In this document: positions 13,266 through 25,185 of the stretch, in pieces
Position numbering within the stretch: the stretch's first letter is position 1
How the letters are laid out: every line of letters begins with the position of its first letter
Assembly (NCBI GenBank): GCA_022497145.1
Contig: MU385974.1
Location: 1-64,000 of the forward strand
Reading direction: 5' to 3'
Length of the DNA stretch: 64,000 nucleotides
Origin: Rostrohypoxylon terebratum
Taxonomy: Eukaryota > Ascomycota > Sordariomycetes > Xylariales > Hypoxylaceae
Position numbers and translations under genes: made by a program
The notes under the pieces: generated by a model
Seen by the model: only the letters and a program-made list of their open reading frames with translations
The model's database searches: none
Told to the model about the DNA's origin: nothing

Positions 13266-13724
13266 CTAATTCTCCCTCCACCGGTGGCCGCAAGTCATAC
13301 ACTGTTTCGGAGTTAGCAGCTATTCAAGATATTCCATCGCAACAATCAAAACGACCACCACTCACCTTGAAGAAGCTCGTCATAGGCTCATCAGCACTGC
13401 GGATCTGGATCTGGTAGAACGCAGCCTCCTGTCCGCTGCACGAAGAGTTGTTGCATTGCACCTTGGTCTTGTCGGCATTGTCCCAAGCACCCTCGCCACC
13501 GAAGACATCTTCGCGCTCCTTCTTCTTGAAGTACTTTCTCGCGAATAGGGTCTCGCTTATCTCGTGTTGGTAGGGACAGGTTCGGCACTCGAGACGGTTG
13601 CGTCCGGATTCTGGGGACACTGAGACCGTGAGGCTGTTGGAGCACTCGGGGCAGACTGTGAGCTGTGTTAGTTATTGCTTTTACGTTTGTGTTAGGAGGA
13701 CTAGGAGAGCTTACAGAGAAGCAT
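13266..13724 (-). CDS. RPC11: RNA polymerase III subunit RPC11 (C11, TFIIS-like)
   Basis: This subunit gives RNA polymerase III its intrinsic RNA cleavage and helps termination and reinitiation. Three exons on the minus strand, 13724-13715 (only 10 bases), 13655-13366 and 13301-13266, give 111 residues. Splicing restores the N-terminal zinc ribbon MLLFCPECSN...CRTCPY and the C-terminal TFIIS-like ribbon CNNSSC...CMTCGHRW. Before the last exon lies ADEPMTSFFK, which contains the acidic pair DE needed for cleavage in this family. Length and order match yeast Rpc11 (110 residues). The first exon encodes just three complete codons, so automated annotation may miss it. The gene is divergent from the ankyrin gene. 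Confidence 0.94.
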
Positions 13725-14542
13725 GGTGGCTGAATTGACAAAATTCTGTTTTTCGTGATTATCCTTATCTCTGATTGGGTGCTAATATGATTTGTCCGTG
13801 ATTTCCTCGTGATCTACTTGATCAAGTTGCTTGATACGTCTGATGAGTCGAATATAGGTGATGAGAAGAATGTACCAGTCCTAAATTTTTGCGGGACTCA
13901 GCACTATATGTAGGGATGAATGCTACGGCTACCACACTCACTGTAAGGTCAATGCATGCGACGCTAATCGAAAAATCATCCCGCCGGAACTCGCCAAAAC
14001 TATTGCGCCGTGGCACCCCGCGCTAATACCTAGGTCCTACCTACCTTACTGACTTTGCCATGGTCACACATTAAACAGACGCGTGGGTTGGTGGGGTTTT
14101 TGGCGCTAGACCTGGGATGTCACAAACGGTCACAGAAGTCACAGCCTCCTTTCTTTTAGCTTTTTTTTCTTAATACCTAGCTGGTTTAGCGCTTCGTGCT
14201 GCACCCATGCATTGATTAGGCGCCCTCTAAAGCCACACCGGTGACGACTGAACATCCACGGGTACCTTGAAACAACTGATGAGTGCCAATTCCTCGTCGT
14301 GTCGAATATCGCCGCTTAAACAACATATTTAAAGTCTTCACCGGTTGCTCTTACTTCGACTTATAGCTAGATGCTATAGAGGCGGTATACGGACTTTTTT
14401 TGTCTGGCTGGTTTGTTCGATCCTGACTCCCAAGAGATACGAAATAAAATACGAGATACGAACAAAACGACGACACACCGTCTTCCCCTACTAGTTGGAT
14501 AGTTGGATAGAGAGGGAAAGGACGGCACATCGAACATTGAAT
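13725..14542. other. Divergent promoter region, RPC11 and ankyrin gene
   Basis: An 818-base stretch separates two divergent start codons and must hold both promoters. A TACCTAGGTCCTACCTACC palindrome-like word occurs near 14028. No coding sequence is seen. Confidence 0.45.
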
Positions 14543-15459
14543 ATGGCGGATGATCAGGAACATGAAGTACCACTTGCTTTTCTCAACCCTACAGACAACT
14601 TTTACACACAGCAAAGCTAACAACAACACGACAGGGCGCCTCCGTCAAAGAGCAGCTGATCGAAGCGTGCCGGCGAAACAATGTCGACCTATTGCAAGAG
14701 ATCATTTCGAATTGCAAGAGCGACGACGAGATAAGCGACCTCCTGAACAACACCACCACCGTCATGGGAAACCATCTATACCACGAAGCCGCGCTCCAGG
14801 GGAATTGTAAATGCTCCCATCTCCTTTTCCTTCTCCTTCGGCGTACCTACACTCTCCCACCTCCCGATAACTTCCATGTTTTACTCTACACACTCTACCA
14901 CCCCCTAACCACCACCACCGCCAACCCCCCCGTTCCCAAACCCTCCTCCATATAACTAACCCATCTAACCCCCCTAGACGAAATAATCGACCTCCTCCTC
15001 GACCAACCAAACTTCGAATGCGACCCGATCTCGCGCATCGAAGGCGACACGCCCCTCCACAGCGCCATCCGCTGGATCAACAGCGAGCCGCCGCAGCAGC
15101 GCGACTTCGGCAACGCCCTCGTGACCATGATGCTCGAGGCCGGCTCTGGCACCCGCGTCCGCAACAAGGCGAAACTAACCCCGCTCCAGCTCGTCGACCC
15201 CCGCAACCCCGCCCTCCGCGATCTCATCCAGAAGCACGAGTACGCCGAGCTCAACGCCGGCGACTTCGTCGATGCCCCCCCTGACGCCCCCAAGAATAAT
15301 AATAACGCCGCTGCGAAGGGTAACGCCAAGGCGGATGTGTTTGTGGATGTTAGACAAGACGCCGATAGTGACGACGATGATGACGACGCCGAGTTCTCTG
15401 GTAGCGATGAGGAGGAGCGTGCGGAGTGGGAGCGCCGACGCAAGAATAAGGGGCGGTGA
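14543..15459 (+). CDS. Ankyrin-repeat protein with acidic tail
   Basis: Three exons, 14543-14566, 14635-14806 and 14978-15459, give 225 residues. The first exon is only 24 bases (MADDQEHE). The body carries ankyrin-type helices: LIEACRRNNVDLLQEII, a degenerate repeat with HEAALQGNYEIIDLLLD, and GDTPLHSAIRW followed by ALVTMMLEAG. Residues beyond about 170 are low complexity, with an acidic run (DSDDDDDDAEFSGSDEEE) and a basic end (ERRRKNKGR). Such layout is seen in small fungal ankyrin proteins of unknown role and, loosely, in the ribosomal-protein chaperone Yar1; I do not claim that identity. It probably acts through protein binding. Confidence 0.82.
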
Positions 15460-16374
15460 ACGGCGTCTAGGGGTAAAGCGAGGGGGCCAAAAAAGAGGGA
15501 GGGTTAACCTACTATAAAGGGAGGGAGAAGGACGTACGGGGCGGTATATGAGATGAGTAGGGCAACGGGTATAGATCCTATTCCGAGACGCCGGCTTGGC
15601 CCTGCTGTCCAGGAACCTATATCGCGCCGTACGAGCGTCGTATAATTATCACACATAGAAGCAAATCACGTATTGCATCGCCATTCTCGTGTCGACTAGG
15701 TGTTCCTAAAGATTCGGCGTCTCATATCGCATATTGGTGAAAGAGTTATTCACAGCTATGCATGCTGCAGGGCAACGAGATTTTATCACTGTAAGTTCGC
15801 CGTTCTATTCACGGCTTAGTTGCCACAAAGAAAGATCTTCAGCCAACTTTTGTAGATACCTTCTACCAACTAACCACAAAAGATTACAGGGTCACAAGAG
15901 AAGACAACGGCGTGCACATAGGACAAACCCCTGAAGATACAAAGTCAAGTCAATCGCATGGAATTCATCATTTAAACACAACGAAACTGCCTAATGGAAG
16001 CTATAGAAACAGCAACATCCATGCATATCTAAATCTCAGCATATCGCCGACCACATTTGAACATGAATACCTATCCGCCGTCTTTATATTTCCAGCAACC
16101 TTCAGGCCTTCTAAGATTTTTGCCATGGCCTTCCTCAGCCAGCTCCCGCCGTTTGGACACATTTCGTGATCTTCCTAGAGCCGTTACACAAGCAATAGTG
16201 TAAATAAAGCATGTAAGTGAAAATTAACATCGCCGACACTGTAATTGCTAATAAGCCAAGCTTTTTTTAGATGTGCAGAAGTTGGGTTCGCTCATGGTCG
16301 TACTGGAAGCAGTCTATATTCCTCGTAAATGCTTTCGTCCATATGAAGTCTCGTGCAATTGTCCTAAATGGTCT
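15460..16374. other. Convergent intergenic region
   Basis: It lies between the 3' ends of the ankyrin gene and the AlkB-like gene. Only short frames without family signals are present. Confidence 0.45.
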
Positions 16375-19084
16375 CTAGGGTGTCGGGTCACTGGAGGAAT
16401 TGTGAGTCTCGGAATGGTTCAATTCGGCTTGCTGGTTTATAGGCAAGCCCTGATGGACTTGTTCATTAACCTCATGTCCTGTGAGGTTCGAGATAAACAT
16501 GTCATTTCCGCCGTTATAATGTATAGCCGCCCATTCTCGAGAGACCTCGCCGTCAAGAATTGCCCTTTCTCTCTGTTGAGGGTCGGCGATGGTGTGTGGG
16601 CGTATATGACGACATGTCATGGCAAACCGGCGTATGCCGTAGCTCTCAACGCTGTGCTGGTGCAGGACATCCATGGGTCAGTTCCATACTTTGGAATACA
16701 AAGGAGAAGTTGTAAGCACATACCAGATAGCATTTCTGGATTCCTGCGCCGTGCATTACGACCATGTCGCCATGCATCAGCACGATTGACAGAACTTGAT
16801 CTCCTTTGGCTCCCTTACTCTTCACCCCTGTGCCAACGTCGATGTTCTTTTTAGGATAAAATTTCATCACCGACGCAGACCCCAATGACAAAGTAGCAAC
16901 TGTTGGTGCTAATTCCTTCTCCCCATCGTCATGGGCCTAGATAACTCATTAGATGATTGAGGATAGTCAGCAAAGAATAGAGACACCTACACTAATTTTT
17001 GCTCCTTCAAAATATCCCAAAGCTAGCAGTTCATTGAACTTCTCGAATTCATTTGGAATTGCACCGTCACGAACAGGTAAATCATTGTCTTTGATGAGCT
17101 GAGATGTTGTCATTACCGATATCTCACCTGCCCAAGTTAGGCGAAGGAGTGTTTCTACGATCGAAGGCTGAGCCTCTGACAGGCTGTTGGTTGTCTCTAC
17201 AACGACACCAAATTTGTACGGAGCACCCTTTAGTAATGTTAGTGAATATGAGGTAAGTCAAGCTGCCTAATTGTAGAGACTCACATAGTTCGCGCTGAAA
17301 TGTGACGTGAGTTCTTCAAGTCGTGAACCTGGGCTAGTTAGCATGATCTATATTAATACTAGTTTGTGCCTCCTTACCTGCGCATCGGGCGCCTCGTCTT
17401 TCTAATGCAAGGTCAACATCTTGAAGCTTGTAAAACAATTCGTCAAGGCCTCCTTGTCTTCTGAGCGCAAATTCCATAGGTCGTATTATTGTTACTGAAC
17501 CGACGTATCCACCTTGTTCTTTCTCATCCGGAAGAAAATGCGTTATAAATTCGTGGGTATTGGTCGCTCCCTTGAATGTCAGGATGATTGAAGACTCATA
17601 ATTTCTTTTATTGCCCTTCGATTCAAAAGTCTTCTCCATGGAAATTACTGACATGGGAACTATTCGTGGACGAACAACATACTCGTAATCGCAGGCCGGG
17701 TTTTCGCACAACCAACGATCCCATTGCATACGTCTACTGCAACATTGGCATCTAGCGCAGACAATACCACGTTTGAAAATCTTCTCGCTACCAAAGGTGT
17801 TCTCCGTTATGTCAGGTAGATCCGGTACGAGCGGGTATAGGTTTTTCCCTGTGAAGCGAGTCCTCTCGCGTAGGAAATCCTCGTTGTAAGCGAGTTGGTT
17901 TGGATGTATCTCTGGAGTATCCTGCTTCGTAGAGAAGGAAAAGAATGATTTGCAGTCTTTCTCCAAGCACGTCCAGCCTTGCTTATAGATCGTTTTGCTT
18001 GTCTTTCTGCAAGACAAACAGGAGGCAAGGGCACAAGCGTAATGCTTATCTTCGACATCGCTTGTGGCGTGAACATCTGTGTTCTTCGGAGCCCACCAGG
18101 ATCTAGAATTCAAATCGACTTTTTCCAGCCTGAGCTTATAGGCCTTCACCAGCCCACCCTGAGGCGTCTGGACCATTTCTGACCACATATAAGTCACATG
18201 GAAGTGATCCAAGACGTTGTACAAATGTGGAGGCTTCACTGGAAATAACGGGTTCGCCGCTCCTAAGACCTGTCAGGATACTCTCGGATGAAAGCAGCAC
18301 ATGATATATGCAGTAATGCTCACCAGCTATCACGACCATCGATCTCGTTGGGTATCCAGCGATGGCCTTGCATGCCTCAACCTGCCAGTTATCGGGATGG
18401 TCCTTATCTCGGACTCTTTTTCCGGTCGCATTGTCGGCGACTAGTCCACCGCCCCTATTCAATATGTTAATATAGCGCGCCTCAAAAATTTCCATTCCGT
18501 GCAAGCTTACGGTGAGGTGATAATTATTTGATCATCGAAATAGTCGCGAATGGCCACTTGTGAATCAATGAGCAATCCCACTAAAAACTTATCCTTTTTC
18601 GTGATGGATCCTTGATGCGCATTGAAATACGGAAAGCAGTCAGCTATCGCCGCACGTTTCTCTGACCAAGCGGGTGGAACCCCCGTTGGCTCTGGCCTGT
18701 TATCGGAAAGGTCGATTGCTTCACCTGTAATTGGTTTAACGACATATCCCAGGTATCATTAATTTTTCAGATAGACTGACTTTGTGAAGGCAGTTTGTTG
18801 GTGAGACGAGTTCTCTTCCTGATACCCTCATCTTCACTCTGACCTTTTCGCTTTCGCTGTGAGTTCGCCAAGTCACCGGCAGCGACCTGTCCACGAGCAA
18901 GGATAATTTTCCCAGTATCTTTGTCGATTAAGATAGATGACTGGGTCTTCTCAGCGTTGGTAAGCGACGCCTGAGGTCCTGCAGGCTCGTTATGGGTGTC
19001 AGGGGTATCAAATGCACCAGTCGCCTCCTTGCAACCCCTTGTCTGCATGGTGTGAGGCATCGCGACTGTCTTTGTCGTGGTCAT
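16375..19084 (-). CDS. AlkB-like 2OG-Fe(II) oxygenase with Cys-rich modules
   Basis: The protein should be an Fe(II)/2-oxoglutarate dioxygenase of the AlkB-like superfamily, whose members demethylate nucleic acids. Eight exons (19084-18781, 18724-18511, 18454-18324, 18262-17378, 17328-17285, 17227-16991, 16936-16724, 16656-16375) give 769 residues, in frame throughout. The catalytic core lies in the last three exons: HDD at about 607-609 gives the HxD iron motif, TVATLSLGS follows, HGDMVVMHG precedes the distal iron ligand H677 (LHSVESYG), and RRFAMTCRH supplies the arginines that bind 2-oxoglutarate. The N terminus (1-105) is disordered. Residues about 215-255 form a conserved N-terminal block of this fungal family, and about 293-407 hold four C-x2-4-C pairs (CLSC, CLEKDC, CARC, CENPAC) that may bind zinc. 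The first donor (GTCAGT) is weak. The substrate is unknown. Confidence 0.83.
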
Positions 19085-22000
19085 TGGTAATACCTCTGGT
19101 AAATGCGGCGACGTTGTATAGTAGGTACACTTTTAGAAAGATTTAGAATTATATAACGTTAACGGAAATATGGAATAGGTTAGGGCAATGTCGACCATGC
19201 AAATAAAGAAGAATCGGCGACAGAGTGTACTTGCTGAGTTGAATTTATATATGCTGTGTTGATAGGGGTAAAGGTAGGCACCATCGTTGATATATATGTG
19301 ATTGAAGATGTTAAGAAGAGTTACCTCAGAACCTATGCCACTTGGGGATAAGTACAAGAACTTTAATTAAAAGTGGAAGTCAATTCCAAAAACTGTATGG
19401 ATAGTGATAACAGGTAGCTGGAGTTGCTTTTGTACAATAGCGAATGCTCTAGGTTACAGAGAAATGGTAAAGGAAGAGAAAAGTCGCCAGAGGGTCTTGA
19501 GCTAAAAATCATATAGGGAATAGATTGAATCAGGTAGCATACTCACCAATAGGCTTTATAGGGGTAGGTATAGGTGATTATAGACTACCAGGAGTAAAAG
19601 ATCTATGGTTAAATCTCAATCCCTAGTATTAACGTCAGAAGTTAAATACGGTGGATAATAAAATGAGAAGTGCGGCTCGTATCTGACAGAAGAGTGAGTC
19701 TTGAGTAGGTAAGAAATACAAGATAAATGATGTAGGACACAACGATGTAATTGTAGATATCTACATATAGAAAGGGATGCAACGCAGGACCACAGGATTG
19801 TAGACGACGATACTAATTATGCAGAATATATGAAGAAGAAAACTTCGTAGATGATAGGGAAAATAATACAAAAGAGAAATAGATACGGCTGGAGAGACGA
19901 TTGCATTTCTTACTTACTTGAAGTCTCCAGTAGGGTATTGATAAGAGGGGGGAGACGCGGCAATTGTGAGATAGAACGAGCTTCGGATGAAGAGAACAGA
20001 TCGTTGAGGTATATATTGACTATCAATCTGAGCTTGAAACAGAGACTTTGTATGAAATAAGAGAGGAATTATGGATTTTGGACTGGTATCTATAGTAGTG
20101 AAGTATGTGTAGAAGTAGGTGTGGGTATGGATGTAAAGAAGAGAGTTGAAGTGTTTGGGGTAAAAAGAGAATCAAGTTGGGGCTCGAGGAAGAGAAGAAG
20201 GGGGATATATATACTATGCACTTTGAGGGAGAATCAGTAACTAGACATGACTGGATCATGCCTGCCTTTCGGTTCTTCGAAGTTACACGACTAATATTAG
20301 GTTAGGATAGATGGAACTGAACGAATGTGCCTTCCCAGATCGAAATTGACGGGGTTTACAAATTTACGGGGCACGATATCATTTTTATAAAAGTTCAAAG
20401 AGTGAAGGAAAGAGCCAAATATACAGTCTAACTTGGGACGATAGGTCATAGGAAACTAGTAGAGAGTTTGGGCTCATGGACTGTGCTGGTTGCCGCGGAC
20501 CTTCGTACGATTCTAGGTAGCAATAGCGATATTACTGCATGGTAAACATACCTAGTTGAATACAATGCTAAGTCTACACATTAATCAGATAACATCTTAG
20601 GTACTACCAAACCTATAAAACAAGACGACGTACGAAAGAAGATAGGTTACACCTCATGGCGGAAGAATTTACTAGACTATGGATTAGTGAGGTAAGGATG
20701 AATGAGGAACATTATCTAATATTGATACATGGGATGAAACTATAGAAGATAGAGAAATAATTATGTAACCAAGGTAAATATTATAGGGGCTAGGGAACTC
20801 TAGACTGCCCTAGGCTAGACGGGGGTGTGTGCACCGTGTGGGGCGTCAAGAGATCAAGAGATAGGGGAGAGCAGACTTTACCCAGTGCTTTGAGGAAGGA
20901 ACCAATTCTAAACGTGGAAATGACCTAAATGTCTAAGCACAGTGTTATTACGACATTGAAGGAACTGGTACCTCTCTGAGCACTTGGATTGTTCAAGGTG
21001 TTGTTTCCTGAGAACGGATCAGCCCAGGAAACTCAAATGTTACTGGTTGTTTGACTCCATCGGGCCATCTTCAATAGCATTCATTATGCGTGCTATAGAA
21101 ATGTAGTGTAAATTGTCAATATGGACTAGTAGGTCGGAATGTAGGTATGAGTTCCACAAATTTCAAATGTTGCCGTCTGAGGCTGTCTCATGCCTCAATG
21201 AACTCATCAATTATTGAAGGAGGAACTAGATTAAGGCTAGGATCCTACAATTAGTATGTACATCAAGCATAATATATAGGTATCTTGGTTCTCGTCTATT
21301 ATTAAGAAACAATTTCTGAGTCAAATACGCTACAGTATATTCAGGTCAGCAAGGAGATAAGTGAGTAAACTGATTTAGCCAAATAGGCTTGTTAGCGGAT
21401 AACCATGGTCATATATCCTCAAACATGCCTAGATAGATGATGGTAACTTACCTAGATTGAACAAGCTATTAATTAGGTATGAGAGTCATAGAATAGAATA
21501 TTTGATTGCTGACTATTTCAATATGTAGGCTACGTATTCCATACCGCAATCAGATATGAGATTGTGTTTTAGTGAATGATTGATGCCTTTAGAACGTTTG
21601 CGTCCCTTATTGAGTCTATTGAATGCGTAGTAAAGTACAAGATTCATGGTCCTGGAAAAAACATCTAGACAAGTAGGTTGCGACGAGAGTTGATTGGATA
21701 AAATGTGTGGAATCGCCTATCATAGGTGATTAACAGCTCCTAACTAGAACTGACCTCCTTTTACTCAGGAACATGACTGACCGTAGGGATGTGATTGGTT
21801 CGCTAGGTTTGTTGGATGAAGCTCTATCGAAATTGACTAGGTAGGCATTTCAATTAAAATTGTTGGTCATAATATCCATGAGAGGTGAAGTCCTCGCTAG
21901 TGCGTAACATGTATCAGATGATGAGGCTCAAGTCGTGGCCTGCAAAAATAGGTGACGTTGAAGGATTGGGCCACGCTTCGCGATCCTCGAACGCGACCCT

Positions 22001-22925
22001 CAGACGTCGTGCCGCCCTTAGGAATTCTCCTATTGGTCAACCGGGCTACCCCAATGCCAAGAATGTGACGGTAGCTTGATCAGGGTATGCCTGTTATTTT
22101 CAGGGTTTAGCGTCCTCGGCAAATTGTGGATTCGATCTTCCTCAACCGAGAGACTCCGAGGTCCTATCTGTAGACTGCAGTACATCGGGGAAGGGAGACC
22201 ATGTACCTGGCGATTTGCGATCTACATTGCTGGTACTCTAGAGGGTCCGTGTATTCTGATGGGTTTCGGGAGAGTCCCTACCTAGGTCTAAACTAGGTAC
22301 CTAGAGAAAATTCGAAAAAAGAAAAGAAAAGATGAAGCAGCTGGTATGGCTGGTATGAGAGAAACAGAACTGCGGAGTTAGGAGACTCAATGGATGGCTA
22401 AGCTTTAGGGACCGAATTAGACTCAATCGGATTGATCTCTAACACCTGGTACCTATTTACCTATATTAATCTGGGGTTGCCAAGTGCGGTACTGAATCTA
22501 TTCTACTACCACTGACATTGCGGGGGGCTGGAGGGTTGGAGGTAATGTTGAGACACCCATTGATCAATGGAAGCGGTTGCGTGGAGCTGTGGAGCTTTTG
22601 CTAGGCCTTTACTGGGTGCCCAGCAGCTCAATTCTACCAATTCTACCTACTAGACAGGTACGAACTGGCGTAAAAAGGGTCAGGCCTTCGGCATCCAGGG
22701 TCGCACCCGCACAATGGTTGTTCTTCTAATTCGCGCCGACATTGGCCGGGGCTAATAACCATATTCCTTTCTAGTGTCAGCCGCCCTTTGTGATCGTCCT
22801 CCCAAAGACTTTTTGTTCGTGGAAATAGTAAAAACCGACTTCTTTTCTTAATTTCTTACACCCTCGTGCGATTCGTCTGATACCCTGCCAGATCTGTACA
22901 TTCCAATCAGTCGGCAATTGCTAAG
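19085..22925. other. Gene-free AT-rich block
   Basis: This 3.8-kb stretch is AT-rich with frequent stops in all frames and contains no frame with family motifs. It is rich in TAGG/CCTA words, and a palindrome-like CCTAGGTCTAAACTAGGTACCTAG lies near 22280. It separates the AlkB-like gene start from the acyl-CoA synthetase start, so it holds both promoters at its ends. It could be an old repeat-mutated element, but no recognisable transposon part remains. Confidence 0.5.
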
Positions 22926-23715
22926 ATGGTATTTACCCCGCCGGCTTGGGTGCCTGAATTACCCTTCGGTGAGCTTTTCTATGAGTTATTTCCCTTGAAA
23001 GAGGATAACAGTGCTTACGAAGCTTTGTAGACCCTCCTGATTCAATCCCTCTCCATGAATTCTGGAGCAGCGAGAGGTATGGCAGGCAACCGCTCTCTAA
23101 GTCCCGGAACCCCTACACTTGTGGAGTTACCGGGAAAACCTATACGGCCGCGGAGATGACAGACCGATATGAGCTATTAGCGAGGTCATTGGCGAAGCGT
23201 ATGGGTTGGAGAGTCAATGAGGAAACGCCGTGGGATAAGGTTATCGGGCTTTTTTCTCTGAATTCGGTATGTCGCACATCGTCGGTGGTTGCAGTGGCGT
23301 TGAAAACTGACTGTTTTTTTAAGATCGACTACATGATGTCGACATTTGCAGTACACCGTTTATCGGGTATACTAACGCCTTCTAACGCCATGTATTCGGC
23401 TGCCGAGTTAGAACATCAACTTAAATCATCTGGTGCCAAGGCGCTCATCACGTGTATTCCATTGTTGGAGACAGCATTGAAGGCAGCGAGAGCCTGTAAT
23501 ATACCAGATGACAAAGTGTTTATAATACGAGTGGCTGGAAAATTCGACCCAGTCCCTTTCAAGTCGCTGGACGATCTCATCGACGAAGGGAGATCATTAC
23601 CAGAACTTGAACCACTCATTTGGTCAAAGGGCCAGGGTGCCAGGCAGGTGGCTTATTTGTGTTACTCTAGTGGTACATCTGGTTTGCCGGTAAGTTGTGC
23701 TACCAAATCTGCACT

Positions 23716-23760
<45 letters not shown>

Positions 23761-24976
23761 AACTCCGAAAATAGAAAGCGGTCATGATTGCACACCGAAA
23801 TGTGATCGCAAATATCATGCAGCTCCGATGGCACGAAGACACAGGAAGGAGGATGAAGGGCGTCGAGACACAGGTCCAGCTTGGTCTCTTACCCTTCAGC
23901 CATATCTATGGTTTAGTAGTAATAGCGCACTCTGGCACCTATCGCGGAGACGAGGTGGTTGTCTTGCCGAAATTTGAGTTGGCAGCCCTGCTGGGCGTCA
24001 TCCAGAGGTTCAAAATCCAATTTATGCATATTGTACAAGCCACTTACCCCCAATATGATTCGTGGATATTAACGGAGTATCTAGGTTCCTCCTATTGTCA
24101 TCCAGATGCTGCGAAACCCGAAAATATGCGCGAAATATGATCTGAGCAGTCTGCGTTTTGTCTACACGGGGGCTGCGCCTCTTGGTGCTGAAACGCACGA
24201 AGAAATGGTCAAAGCTTTCCCATTCTTGCAAGTCGGCCAAGGATACGGGATGACCGAGACAAGCACAGTGGTTTCAAGTACCGGCGAGAATGATGTCGTG
24301 GTTGGAACGTCGGGTTCTCTTGTGCCTGCGTGTCGAGCTAAGTTGATAGGCGAAGATGGCCACGAGATCACGGAATACGACAAGCGCGGAGAGCTTTGGA
24401 TACAGTCGCCCTCTGTTACTCTCGGCTACTTGAATAACGAAAAAGCCACATCAGAGGCTTTCGTATGGGACCACGATGGGCGTTGGATTCGAACTGGAGA
24501 TGTTGCGATTGTCACAAAAGGACCTTCCGGGAACGAACACATTTCTGTTGTCGACAGGCTGAAAGAGTTGATCAAGGTCAAGGTCAGGAATTGCCTACTT
24601 TAATTCACAGCGAACATGACAAAGTACTGATAGAGCTATCTAGGGTCACCAAGTCGCTCCAGCTGAGCTAGAAGCCCACCTCCTAAGCCACCCTGATGTC
24701 AATGATTGCACAGTCATCCCTATTCCGGACGAAGGATCCGGTGAGGTACCTAAAGCATTTGTCGTAAAGTCGGCTATGGCAACAGCGAGACCAGAGAGCG
24801 AGGTTGCTAGAGAGATAAATAAGTGGGTTGAGGATCATAAGGCTAGATATAAGTGGCTGAAGGGCGGCATCGAATTTATCGATGTGATACCAAAGAGTCC
24901 AAGTGGGAAGATTTTGCGAAGACTCCTGAAAGACCAGGAGAGAGAGAAAAGGAGAGCGAGGGGGTCGAAGTTGTGA
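22926..24976 (+). CDS. Peroxisomal acyl-CoA synthetase (4-coumarate-CoA ligase-like, AMP-binding)
   Basis: The enzyme should activate a carboxylic acid with ATP to an acyl-adenylate and transfer it to CoA. Six exons (22926-22968, 23031-23266, 23324-23689, 23775-24032, 24085-24582, 24644-24976) give 577 residues. Visible ANL-family motifs are the P-loop-like YSSGTSGLPK at about 206-216, GYGMTETS, GELWIQSPSVTLGY, RTGDVA, the hinge DRLKELIKVKG and the catalytic lysine region PKSPSGKILRRLL. The last three residues are SKL, a canonical type 1 peroxisome signal. That points to a role in beta-oxidation or in activating phenylpropanoid or other acids in peroxisomes. The chain acid cannot be told from sequence. 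The last intron uses a GTCAGG donor, unusual but required by frame. Confidence 0.92.
23721..23757. repeat. (AC)n microsatellite in an intron
   Basis: About 18 uninterrupted AC dinucleotides lie in the third intron of the acyl-CoA synthetase gene, between donor and branch site. This is probably length-polymorphic among strains. Confidence 0.95.
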
Positions 24977-25185
24977 AGAGAACATTTCTATTCCATTTTC
25001 TAGCAGATGCAGTACCTAGATATGTGTTCACCACAAGCCACATCTTAATACACTGAGTTTTGAAGAATTATTGATCTATTTTGTTTGCCCTTTGATATCA
25101 AGAAGCTATAGGAGGGCTATGCATGGGTTAGATCAACCATCTGTAGCCGCAGATGCTGGTCTTCAGGGGTCCCCGATGGGTATAT

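Noticed and set aside
16273..16854. 193-codon plus-strand frame
   Set aside because: It is the shadow of the last exons of the AlkB-like gene on the other strand, whose motifs are clear.
17104..17132. GT-AG-like 29-base segment inside exon 6 of the AlkB-like gene
   Set aside because: Too short for a fungal intron, and removing it breaks the reading frame.
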